DNA of 64,000 nt, taken from the NCBI GenBank assembly GCA_964617715.1, contig CAZTZN010000001.1, forward strand, positions 1-64,000. Reading direction: 5' to 3'. Origin of the DNA: JALGVA01 sp964617715. Its GTDB lineage: Bacteria; Armatimonadota; Zipacnadia; Zipacnadales; UBA5352. Position numbers and translations under genes: made by a program. Shown piece by piece: positions 54,101 through 62,500 of the stretch. Every line of letters starts with the position of its first letter. Position 1 is the first letter of the stretch. The notes beneath the pieces are model-generated. The model ran no database searches and had not been told where the DNA came from. It was given only the letters and a program-made list of their open reading frames with translations.

Positions 54101-56263
54101 CGCGCGGTGGCACTCGATGCGCGCAACGGCGCCCTGCTCTGGCACCAGCGCCTGGGCTACCGCATCCGTCCGCTGATCATCGGCGACCAGTTCATCGGCG
54201 AGCCCTGGTCGTACGATCTGCACACCGGCGAGCAGCGCATGTGCACCCACCCGATCACCGGCGAGCAGGTCCCCTGGCAGTTCGAGCGGCCCGGCCATCA
54301 TTGTGGCTGCATCTCCGGAACCGAGAACATGCTGCTCTTCCGCTCCAGCTTTGCCGGCTACTACGACCTGATCAACGACTACGGCAGCGCGCACTTCGGC
54401 GCCCAGCGGCCCGGCTGCTGGATCAACTTCATCGCCGCCAACGGCCTGGTGCTGATGCCTGAGGCGAGTTCCGGCTGCCAGTGCCTCTACGCCGTGCAGT
54501 GCAGCCTCGCCTTCGAGCCGGTTGACGAGCCGCGCACCTGGGGCATCTACAGCGTCGCCGGAGAGCAGACGCCGGTGCGCCATCTGGCCCTGAACCTGGG
54601 CGCACCCGGCGACCGGCGCGCCGACGATGGCGTGCTGTGGCTGTCCTGGCCGCGGCCGTGGTCGCGCATGCAGTTGCGGCCTGAGCTGAGAGTCGCCCTG
54701 CACGAGGGCGGTGACTACTTCTCCCGGGACACGCGGCTGGTCCGGGTAGAGGGCACCGAGACGCCCTGGCTCTACGCGTCGGGGATTCGCGGCCTGCAAC
54801 GCCTGACCATCCCCCTGATCCAGCGTGGCGATGCGCCGGCCGCGTACACGGTGCGCCTGCACTTCCTCGCCCCCGCGCAGGCCGGGGCCTCGCCCCCCTT
54901 CGACATCACGCTTCAGGGCGAGACCGTCGCCCAGGCCGTGAACCTGCCAACGGAGGCCGGTGGTCCGGACCGGCCGCTGGTCCGCGAGTTCGGCCCGGTG
55001 CCGGTGCGCGACGAGCTGGAGATCGGCCTGCTGCCGCGCGTCGCCGAACCCACCGCCGACAGCGCGCCGCCGCTGTGCGCCATCGAGCTGGCGCGGGTGC
55101 CGCTGCCGGGGATGGATGCCGCGTTGCAGACGCCACAGGCGCCGCTCGAGCGCTACAACCTGGGCTACTGGCTGGCCGACACGCTGCGCAGTGCCACCGG
55201 CGCCGACCTCGCGCTCATCCCCGATGACACCATCTGGCTCGAGGGCGACGCGCTCGCGACCGGCGACCTGACGCTGGGCAAGTTGCTTGCGCGCATCACC
55301 GACGCCCGGCTGGTGCGCCACGAGGTCACCGGCGCGCAACTGCTCGCGTATTTCGCGAACCCCCGCATCGCCGACCGCCTCAACCCGCTCAGCCACAGCC
55401 GCGCCTCGGACGAGCCCAACGCATTGTATTACTCCGGCTTCGAAGTCACCTGCGGCGCCGACGGGCGCGGTGTGACCGTGGCCCTCGATCCGGCGAGGCG
55501 GTACACACTGGTGAGCGTCTGCCCCTTCAACGAGCCGGGCGCGAGCGGCCCGCCTGATGCACAGGCGGCGGTCCGGTATGCCGCCATCCCGTCGCTGCAG
55601 ACCGAAGCGACGGCCGTCCTCGAGCAGACCACGTGGGATGTGCTGGAGGCGCTCGGGCCGGCGGGCATCAGCCTGTCGCGCCGCTTCGCCGAGCCGCCTG
55701 AGATCTGGCGCACGTGGCTGGCGCGCGCCGAGGAGGAGATGGGCTATCACCTGAGGCAGTGGCCCGAGGATCTGCCGACGGTGACCATCGACGCGAGCGC
55801 CGACGCCTCGGTTCGGCGTTCGGCGCCCGACAGCAACTACGGCGGCGACGCGCTCTTGCCCACGGACGGTGGCAATCGGGAGATGGGCGACGCGTCCCAT
55901 TCTCTGGCCTACCTGCGCTTCCCACTGGAAGTGCCGGGGCGCCCGGTGATGGCCAGGCTGCGCCTGCGCACCCACGATGGCAGCAATTCACAGAGCGCGG
56001 ACGCGGGCGACGTCCGAGTGGTGGAGGACGCGTGGGAGGAGACCGCGATAACGTACAACGACCGGCCGACACCCGGTGAGAAGGTCGGCGCGCTGGGCGC
56101 GGTTGAGCTGGGGCAGGTCAGCGAGCGGGTGCTGCTTATTGACCTGCGCGGGCGCAGCGAGGTGTCGCTGGCGATCGTGCCGACGTCCACCGACGCGGCC
56201 ACCTTCCGGTCGCGCGAGAGCGACGACCCGCCGCAGTTGATCGTGGCATATGAGCCGGAATGA
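51140..56263 (+). CDS. Secreted PQQ-propeller / methyltransferase-like / malectin / 5'-nucleotidase-C-like / DNRLRE fusion
   Basis: ATG 51140 is preferred (GGGGGA upstream; ATG 51182 also possible). The 1707-residue product has a signal peptide (A-T-A-V-L-A-A-L-V-A-Y-A-A-A). Domains in order: PQQ-type propeller blades (35-530, D-A-Q-T-G-R-V-R-W, Y-C-L-R-A-D-D-G) with a coiled coil at 373-441; a Rossmann methyltransferase-like domain at about 535-700 (C-L-V-L-G-V-E-T-G-R-L, C-L-E-P-D-A-A-K-V, A-N-L-I-V-S-E); more propeller blades to about 1140; a malectin-like domain (1150-1320); a 5'-nucleotidase C-terminal-like domain (1340-1470, A-D-T-L-R-S-A-T-G-A-D, V-T-G-A-Q-L-L); and DNRLRE (1547-1703). 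It starts a five-gene operon. No enzyme activity is known. Confidence 0.8.
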   Translation: MATTRGRHGLTRSIMRTAATAVLAALVAYAAADDWPTFRHDNARSGRTTDSVVPPLHMRWALRQAYPPQRVWAGPRDEPVEGNWEKDRVAFDAANQVAVVGGSVFMSSSGDSKLYCFDAQTGRVRWQFIAGAPVRLAPTVADGRVYFGADDGHVYCLRADDGTLVWSVAGGPADDRLIGAGRMVSRWPIRTGVLVDGDTAYFGAGVFPHEGVYICAVNAADGGLLWCNDTTPTAADRGLLGGPGGDELSPQGYLLASESRLFVPSGRALPAAFDRKDGRKLFQSHDSWRSSGLVGGTFAVLARDHILVGANQAVGYDQETGRGGFAWFPCRRIVVTDDVAYMTTDTVPTDTGGPALEAQVQCVSFESYAEATRNRRATQREITALSRQRSTTQTTLNAEKAKPEDQRDAARIAELTAQIDEIAAKLEAAQTRLQEITNQTLQAQVQWRTPTSCASSLILAGDLLIAGGPDLVVGYDTATGDERWRAEIEGEAYGLAAADGALYVSTDAGMLYCFASGEGDPGPVIEQQPAGNVFATDGPQAQLYREAADTIVRLSKASRGFCLVLGVETGRLAYELARRTELTIYCLEPDAAKVQAARAALDAAGVYGGRVFVDRGDFDDIPYSNYFANLIVSERPLHRGALPEVTADLVRKLKPCGGMVCVGAPAGEPGGAALAGWLAEFGLGEPKTSPDGRWATLVRGALPGAGSWTHQYAEPGNTACGDDDVRCPLGLLWYGDPGPDKMISRHARSVAPLSIDGLLLMQGNNVVMCYDAYNGTRYWEREIQGAMRGAMHSRASNICCNSRYMFVAVGAQCLRLDVHTGETTATFDQPGLGTDETPGWGWIAAVGDLLYGSTGVDSIHSRRIFALDAESGAPRWVYEGTRITDNTIAVSDGRLCFADAVELSDAQRRQATAESGGDPESADVRMVVCLDAATGAKLWERPIDLTDCGGERGVLMAMSHDGVLVFSAAHWDGHYWTQFLRGDFGNRRAVALDARNGALLWHQRLGYRIRPLIIGDQFIGEPWSYDLHTGEQRMCTHPITGEQVPWQFERPGHHCGCISGTENMLLFRSSFAGYYDLINDYGSAHFGAQRPGCWINFIAANGLVLMPEASSGCQCLYAVQCSLAFEPVDEPRTWGIYSVAGEQTPVRHLALNLGAPGDRRADDGVLWLSWPRPWSRMQLRPELRVALHEGGDYFSRDTRLVRVEGTETPWLYASGIRGLQRLTIPLIQRGDAPAAYTVRLHFLAPAQAGASPPFDITLQGETVAQAVNLPTEAGGPDRPLVREFGPVPVRDELEIGLLPRVAEPTADSAPPLCAIELARVPLPGMDAALQTPQAPLERYNLGYWLADTLRSATGADLALIPDDTIWLEGDALATGDLTLGKLLARITDARLVRHEVTGAQLLAYFANPRIADRLNPLSHSRASDEPNALYYSGFEVTCGADGRGVTVALDPARRYTLVSVCPFNEPGASGPPDAQAAVRYAAIPSLQTEATAVLEQTTWDVLEALGPAGISLSRRFAEPPEIWRTWLARAEEEMGYHLRQWPEDLPTVTIDASADASVRRSAPDSNYGGDALLPTDGGNREMGDASHSLAYLRFPLEVPGRPVMARLRLRTHDGSNSQSADAGDVRVVEDAWEETAITYNDRPTPGEKVGALGAVELGQVSERVLLIDLRGRSEVSLAIVPTSTDAATFRSRESDDPPQLIVAYEPE

Positions 56264-56291
56264 ATGTCGGTCTCAAAGGGCGAGCGTAGCG

Positions 56292-57737
56292 ATGCGCCTG
56301 ACGCGGGCCACACGCACAATCACCGTGATCGTGACGGCGCTGGCGGCCGCAGGAGCGCTTCAAGCCTGCGACACGCCGGTGTACCAGTACTCCATGTATG
56401 AGTGGCGCCCCGACCGCTACGAGGTGCGTTACTTCTACCGCGCCGGCGAGCAGTCCGCCGCCGACGCCGCGGCCAACGACTGCCTGCGCGCGGCGAATCT
56501 CGCGAACCTGAGTTTCCACGCCGTCGAGGTGGCCGCCGATGGCACCGTGGCCCGGCAACACGCGACGGCATGGCGCGGGCACCGCACGAGTGAGCTGCCG
56601 CTGCACGTAGTAAGCGCTCCCGGCCACGGCCCGATCTTCGCCGACCGACTCGACGCCGCCGCGGCTGAGCAGCTCGTAGACTCGCCCGGGCGCCGGGAAC
56701 TCGCCGGCGAGCTGAGCGCGGGACGGGCGGGCGTACTGGTGGTGCTCCTCGACCCGGCCGCGGGTGACGGCGAGCGCGTGTTGCAGGTTGCGCGTGACGC
56801 GGTCGCCGAATCTGCCGACGGCGAGCGGCGCGTGGGCCTGGTCAGCGTGGATCGCACCGACCCCGCCGAGCAGTGGCTGGTGCGCCAGCTCCTCGTTGTC
56901 GAGGATGACCTCACCGACATCGCGGGCTCGATGGTCTTCGGCGCCTTCGGGCGCGGGCATGTGCTGCCGCCCTTCGTGGGCAAGGGGGTGACGCCGCAGG
57001 GCATGCGCGACCTCATCGCCTTCATCCACGGCCCGTGTGCGTGTGAGCTGAAGACGGCGAACCCGGGCCTCGACCTGTTGATGAGCTGGGACTGGGACGG
57101 ACGGCTGCCGCAGTGGGCCACCGCGTCCGCTACCCAGCCGGGTTTCGTGCTCTTCGATTTCACCGCCGAGCCCGACGAGGGCACGCCGGACCGGGCCGCC
57201 CCCGTCGATCCGGCCCCCCCCGACCGTGAGTCCGCCGACCCACCGGTTACCGACCCCGCGCAGTTGCGTACCGACTCGGGGGGCGCGGCCGGGCCTCGAT
57301 CGGCACACACCACGACACAGCCTGCGCCCGTGCGCGTGACGCCGCCGGCCGCGACCGTCGAGCCCCCGCCACGTACCCGGCCGGCCAACGCCGCCTCCGA
57401 CGCATCCGCCCCAACACCACCGCCGGCCCCTGAGCCTGAGCAGCCACCGGCCGCCGCGACGCCGGACACCGCACCGCAGTCCGCGCCACCGAGCACGCCT
57501 GCCGCGCAGCCGCCTCGGCTGGTCGCGCGCGTGCCCGACCTGCCCACCGCCGGCCAGGCGCGGCTGGCGAATCGACTGCCGGCCGAGGAATCGTCGTTCG
57601 CAGCAGTGCTGGCGCTGCGGCTGGGCCTGACGCTGCTGGCCGTCCTGGTGGTGGCGGTCGCCGGGCACCTGGTGCTCAGCCGCGCGGGCGGACCGGAGTC
57701 TGACGCTGATGTCGCAGGCTCGGGCGACGACACGTGA
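56292..57737 (+). CDS. Lipoprotein with proline-rich linker and C-terminal transmembrane helix
   Basis: ATG 56292 gives a 481-residue product; an in-frame ATG at 56250 overlaps the upstream gene and would bury the leader. Residues 7-26 are a lipoprotein signal, with lipobox L23-Q-A-C26. After the cysteine, D-T-P-V-Y-Q-Y-S-M-Y-E-W-R resembles a family I recall from Planctomycetota beside FtsX/LolD genes. The globular part (27-310) has alternating beta and alpha and may be thioredoxin-like. Residues 320-430 are rich in Pro, Ala and Thr. Residues 446-473 form a hydrophobic helix. Having both a lipid anchor and a C-terminal helix suggests a membrane-bridging part of the adjacent transporter. Confidence 0.75.
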   Translation: MRLTRATRTITVIVTALAAAGALQACDTPVYQYSMYEWRPDRYEVRYFYRAGEQSAADAAANDCLRAANLANLSFHAVEVAADGTVARQHATAWRGHRTSELPLHVVSAPGHGPIFADRLDAAAAEQLVDSPGRRELAGELSAGRAGVLVVLLDPAAGDGERVLQVARDAVAESADGERRVGLVSVDRTDPAEQWLVRQLLVVEDDLTDIAGSMVFGAFGRGHVLPPFVGKGVTPQGMRDLIAFIHGPCACELKTANPGLDLLMSWDWDGRLPQWATASATQPGFVLFDFTAEPDEGTPDRAAPVDPAPPDRESADPPVTDPAQLRTDSGGAAGPRSAHTTTQPAPVRVTPPAATVEPPPRTRPANAASDASAPTPPPAPEPEQPPAAATPDTAPQSAPPSTPAAQPPRLVARVPDLPTAGQARLANRLPAEESSFAAVLALRLGLTLLAVLVVAVAGHLVLSRAGGPESDADVAGSGDDT

Positions 57738-57747
57738 GGGTGGACCG

Positions 57748-58887
57748 ATGCTGCTGCGCATGATGCTGGCCGAGATCGCACATCGCAAGGGCAACTTCCT
57801 GTCGGCGCTGATCGCAGTGGTCGCGGCGGTGGCCATCGCCGTGGGGGTCGTGACCGTCTGCGACGCCTCCCGGCGGGAGACCGTGCGGCTGATGCGGAAC
57901 ATGGGCTTCAACCTGCTCATCGTCCCCGAAGGCACGGACATGGCCGACTTCTGGAGCCGCAGCTTCGCCCAGGGGGAAATGCCCGAAGACTACGTCTACC
58001 GGCTGTCGGACTCGGGCCTGATGACCATCCGGCACCTGGTGGCCCGCCTGCAGAAGCGCATCGTCTGGCAGGGCCGCGACGTGCTCCTGACCGGCGTGCT
58101 GCCGGAGGTGGCGATGAAGGGCCGCCCGCCGAAGTCGCCCATGGGCCTCGATATCGAACCCGGCACAGCCTACGTCGGCCGGCACATCGCCGACAGCGCC
58201 GGCATCACCGTCGGCGATGAGATCGACGTGCTCGGCCACCGCCTGCGTGTTGTCGCGGTTCTCAAGGAGCAGGGCAGCGTCGATGACATTCGCATCTACG
58301 GGCACCTGCACGACGTCCAGGAGATGCTCGGCCGCCCGGGCCGTATCAACGAGATCGAGGCCCTGCAGTGCCTGTGCGGAGGCACGCGGACGCTGGCCGG
58401 CATTCGCGATGACGTGCGTTCGGCGCTGCCCGGCGTCGAGGTGACCGAGGTGCGTTCGATCGCCATCGTCCGTGCCGAGACCCGCAAGATGGTCGAGCGC
58501 TTCGCCGGCGTGCTCATCCCGGCAGTGGTGCTCATCGCCACCATCTGGGTGGGCTTGAGTGCCATGCGCAACGTCAACGACCGCCGCACTGAGATCGGTG
58601 TCCTGCGCGCGCTCGGCGTCGCCTCGCAGCCGATCGCCGCCCTGTTCCTGATGAAGATGACGCTGATCGGGGTCATCGGCGCGGTGGTCGGCTGGGCGGT
58701 GGGCACCGCGGTCGCGGTACACTACGGCACCGACATCTTTCCGCACACCGCCAAGTCCATCGCGCCGCTCTACGGGCTGCTGGGCTGGGCGGTGGTCGGC
58801 TCTGCGCTGCTGTGCCTGGTCGCGAGCTGGCTGCCCGCGATGTCCGCGGTCATGCAGGACCCCGCGGAGGTGCTCTCGGAGGAGTGA
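57748..58887 (+). CDS. FtsX/LolC-type ABC transporter permease
   Basis: ATG 57748 follows GAGGG, 10 bases after the lipoprotein stop; an ATG at 57709 overlaps that gene and is rejected. The 379-residue protein has four transmembrane segments: one at 18-40, and three clustered at about 261-281, 304-327 and 340-365. A large periplasmic domain lies between the first and second. The R-R-T-E-I-G-V-L-R-A-L-G motif after the second helix is typical of the MacB/LolC/FtsX permease family, whose members drive mechanical work or lipoprotein movement across the envelope. The ATPase follows after 2 bases, so they form one transporter. The neighbouring lipoprotein and propellers are likely partners. Confidence 0.88.
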   Translation: MLLRMMLAEIAHRKGNFLSALIAVVAAVAIAVGVVTVCDASRRETVRLMRNMGFNLLIVPEGTDMADFWSRSFAQGEMPEDYVYRLSDSGLMTIRHLVARLQKRIVWQGRDVLLTGVLPEVAMKGRPPKSPMGLDIEPGTAYVGRHIADSAGITVGDEIDVLGHRLRVVAVLKEQGSVDDIRIYGHLHDVQEMLGRPGRINEIEALQCLCGGTRTLAGIRDDVRSALPGVEVTEVRSIAIVRAETRKMVERFAGVLIPAVVLIATIWVGLSAMRNVNDRRTEIGVLRALGVASQPIAALFLMKMTLIGVIGAVVGWAVGTAVAVHYGTDIFPHTAKSIAPLYGLLGWAVVGSALLCLVASWLPAMSAVMQDPAEVLSEE

Positions 58888-58889
58888 CG

Positions 58890-59540
58890 ATGATCGTCCT
58901 CGAGGGGGTCAGTAAGGTCTATCACGGCACCAACGGCGAGGTGCGCGCGCTCGACGACGTCAGCCTCACGGTGGCGCCGGGCGAGTTCGTGGCGGTGCGC
59001 GGCCCCAGCGGCTGCGGCAAGAGCACACTGCTGCTGACCGTCGGGGGCATGGTGCGACCCACGACCGGCACCGTCACCATCGAAGGCCGCGATCTCTACG
59101 CGCTCAGCCATGCCGAGCGCGCCCGCCTGCGCGCCGACCGCATCGGCTTCGTCTTTCAGATGTTCCACCTGGTGCCCTACCTGAACGCGCTTGACAACGT
59201 GCTGCTGCCCGTTCTGGCCGGGATGCGGCCGGACCGTGAGCAGGCGGTTGCGCTGCTCGAACGCCTCGGGATGGGCGAGCGCATGCACCACCGGCCGCCC
59301 GAACTGAGCACCGGCGAGCGCCAGCGCGTCGCCCTGGCGCGCGCGCTGATCAAGCAGCCGGACATCATCCTCGCCGACGAGCCGACCGGCAATCTCGACC
59401 CTGAGAACGCGGCGGCGGTGATGGGCTACCTGGCGGACTTCCACCGCGAGGGCGGCACCATCCTGGTGGTCAGCCATGACGCCCTCGCCGAGGCTCACGC
59501 CGACCGCGCCCTGCACCTCGAACGCGGCCGGATCGTATGA
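58890..59540 (+). CDS. LolD/MacB-type ABC transporter ATPase
   Basis: ATG 58890 follows GGAGGAG, 2 bases after the permease stop. The 216-residue protein has Walker A G38-P-S-G-C-G-K-S45, the Q-loop at Q90, the signature L139-S-T-G-E143, Walker B I159-I-L-A-D-E164 and an H-loop histidine in V-V-S-H-D. The usual signature is L-S-G-G-Q; L-S-T-G-E keeps the key serine and glycine. Length and sequence (L-A-D-E-P-T-G-N-L-D) fit the LolD/MacB/FtsE group that energises mechanotransmission permeases. It powers the adjacent permease from the cytoplasm. Confidence 0.92.
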   Translation: MIVLEGVSKVYHGTNGEVRALDDVSLTVAPGEFVAVRGPSGCGKSTLLLTVGGMVRPTTGTVTIEGRDLYALSHAERARLRADRIGFVFQMFHLVPYLNALDNVLLPVLAGMRPDREQAVALLERLGMGERMHHRPPELSTGERQRVALARALIKQPDIILADEPTGNLDPENAAAVMGYLADFHREGGTILVVSHDALAEAHADRALHLERGRIV

Positions 59541-59586
59541 GACCGATAGCGACATGCCCACCGCCCTCCGAAGGGGGACGCCCCGG

Positions 59587-62500
59587 ATGCACCTACCGAC
59601 GAAATCCGTGACCCGGCTCATCCTACTCGCATCGGCGCTGGCCTGTGCGGTGTGCTCTTCCTTCGCTGCCGACTGGCCGATGTGGCGCTGCGACGCCATG
59701 CACAGCGCGGTGGCCGGCGAGAGCCTGCCCGCCGAGCTGCATCTGCAGTGGGTGCGCGAGCTGCCACGGCTCGACCCCGCCTGGCCGGATGAGCCGCGCC
59801 TGCGCTTCGACGTGGCCTACGAGCCCATCGCCGCAGGCGGCATGCTCTTCGTGGCCTCGCCGCGCGCGGACCAGGTGATCGCCCTCGACGCGGCCACCGG
59901 CGCGATCCGATGGCGGTTCTTCGCCGGTGGGCCGATCCGCTTCGCCCCGGTGGTCTGGCGCGACCGGCTGTTCTTCGGCTGCGACGACGGCTACCTCTAC
60001 TGCATCGCCGCCACCGATGGCCGCCTGCGCTGGAAGTTCCTGGCCGGGCCCGCGGAGCGGCTGGTGCTGGGCAACTCCCGCCTGATCTGCACCTGGCCGG
60101 TGCGCGGCGCCCCGGTCGTCGCCGACGGCACCGTCTACTTCGCCGCGGGCATCTGGCCTTTCATGGGCATCTTCATCTACGCCCTCGACGCCGAGACCGG
60201 CGAGATCATCTGGGTGAACGATGGCCAGGGCGCCGAGTACACCGATCAGCCCCACGGCGGCGCTCTCGCCTTCGGCAGCGTGGCCCCGCAGGGCTACCTG
60301 GCAGTCAGCGGAGACCGGCTCATCGTCCCCAACGGGCGCGCCACCCCGGCCGTCTTCGACCGGCACACCGGCGAGATGCGTTTCTTCCGCCACGCCGAGA
60401 ACAATAAGGTCGGTGACTTCGCCGTTTCGGCCACCGCGGAGTTGTACTTCAACAGCGGCCGCGCCTATCCGCTTGACACCGGAACGCCCTCGGGAGCCCT
60501 GGGCGCCGCGCCGGTGCACACCGCCGAGGGCGTGTACACGGTTGAGAATGGCGCGATCGTCGCGTACGATCCGCGTGGCGCGCAGGTCGAGGACTACGAG
60601 GACAGCCGCGGGAACCCGCGCAAACGGCTCGCGCTCCGCCGGCTGTGGCGCAGCGAAGAGGGGGCCGCGCGCGTCCACGCCCTCGCCGGCGACCTGCTGC
60701 TGTGTGCCGCGGCCGGCGGGATCAGCGCGGTCCGGATCACCGACGCCGAGCCCCACGCCCACGAGGTCTGGCACGACGAGCTGGCCGATGGCGCGGCCTC
60801 GATGATCGTCGCGGGCGGCCGGCTCGTCGTCTCGACTCTCGGTGGCCGGTTGCTGTGCTACGGCCCCGAGGAGATCGAGGCGCGCCACTACCCGGCCGAG
60901 ACTGCGGCGGCCGACACGCCGCGGGACGCCTGGACCGGCCGCGCGGCCGAGATTCTGGAACGCACCGGCACGCGTGACGGCTACTGCCTGTGCCTGGGCG
61001 TCGGCGGCGGGCGGCTGATCGAGGAGCTGGCGCGGCAGTCGCAGCTTCACGTAATCGGCATCGACGCCGATGCCGCGAAGATCGATGGCCTGCGCCGGCG
61101 CATGGACGCGCTGGGCCTGTATGGCCCGCGTGTGGCGCTCATCGCCGCCGACCCCGCGAGCGTGACGCTCCCGCCCTACCTCGCCGGCCTCATCGTTTCC
61201 GAGGCCCCGGCGGGCATCGCTCCTGAGCCGGCCGCGCTGCAGCGGCTGTTCGCGCCGATACGGCCCTACGGCGGCGTGGCCTGCCTGCGCATGTCGCCGC
61301 AGGAGCACGCGCGTTTCGCCGCGGCGGTCGCCGCCGACCTGCCCGGCGCCCAGGTCGAGCGCGCGGGCGAGTGGACCCTGCTCCGGCGCTCCGGCCCCCT
61401 GCCGGGCGCGGGTGAGTGGACCCACCAGTACGCCGACGCCGCCAACACCGTGGTCTCGCGCGACTCGCTGGTGCGCGCGCCGCTGGGGCTGCTGTGGTTC
61501 GGCGGCTCATCGAACGTGGACATCCTGCCCCGCCACGGCCACGGCCCCCCGGAGCAGGTAGTGGGCGGACGGCTGTTCATCGAGGGCCCGAACAGCATCC
61601 GCGCGCAGGACGTGTACACCGGCCGCGTGCTGTGGAAACGCGAGCTGCCCGGCTTCGGCCGCGTCTATGACAACACCGCACACCAGCCCGGAGCCAACGC
61701 GCTGGGCAGCAACTTCTCCTCCGCCCCCGACGGCGTCTACGCCGTCTGGGATGGTCGCTGCCTGCGCCTCGATCCGGCCACCGGCGCGACCGTCGCCGAG
61801 TTCACGCTGCCGCCCGCGCCGGGGGAGGAGCGCCCTCAGGGCTGGGGCTTCGTCAGCGTCTATCGCGACCTGCTCATCGCCGGCGCCAGCCCCATCATCT
61901 TCGACGGCGAGCAGCCCATCGGCACCCCGGACAACTGGGACGCCACCTGCAGCGCCCGCATCGTGGCGCTCGACCGCTACTCCGGCGAGGTGTTGTGGAG
62001 CTACGACAGCCGCCTGGCCTTCCGCCACAACGCCATCTGCGTCGCCGACGAGCGCCTGTTCTGCATTGACCGCCTGCCCGACGCAGTTGTGGCCAGGATG
62101 GCGCGCCGTGGCGAGGAGCCCGAGATCGAGCCGCGGCTGATCGCGCTGGACGTGCGTACCGGCGAGGAGTTGTGGAGCACCACCGAGAACGTCTTCGGCA
62201 CCTGGCTGTCGTGCAGCGTCGAGCACGGGCTGCTGCTCCAGGCCGGGCGGCCCTCCCGCGACATGCTTCCCGGTGAGCCCGGCGACCGCATGATCGTCTA
62301 CCGGGTCACCGATGGCGCCGTCGTGTGGGACCGCGCGCACAGCTACCAGGGCCCGCCGCTGCTACACGGCGACACCATCATCACCCAGGGGCAGGCCTTC
62401 GGGCTGCTCGACGGCGAGCCCCGCACCCGCCGACACCCGCTCACCGGCGCCGTGGTACCCTGGCGCTGGGAGCGCGCATACGGCTGCAACACCGCCATCG

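Noticed and set aside
55160..55540. Calling the first fusion an active 5'-nucleotidase
   Set aside because: Only a C-terminal-like domain is present; the metallophosphatase domain with its metal ligands is absent.
51098..55975. A 1625-codon open frame on the minus strand
   Set aside because: It is antisense to the PQQ fusion gene, is very rich in Arg, His, Ala, Gly and Val, lacks any domain, and arises from high G+C at third positions.
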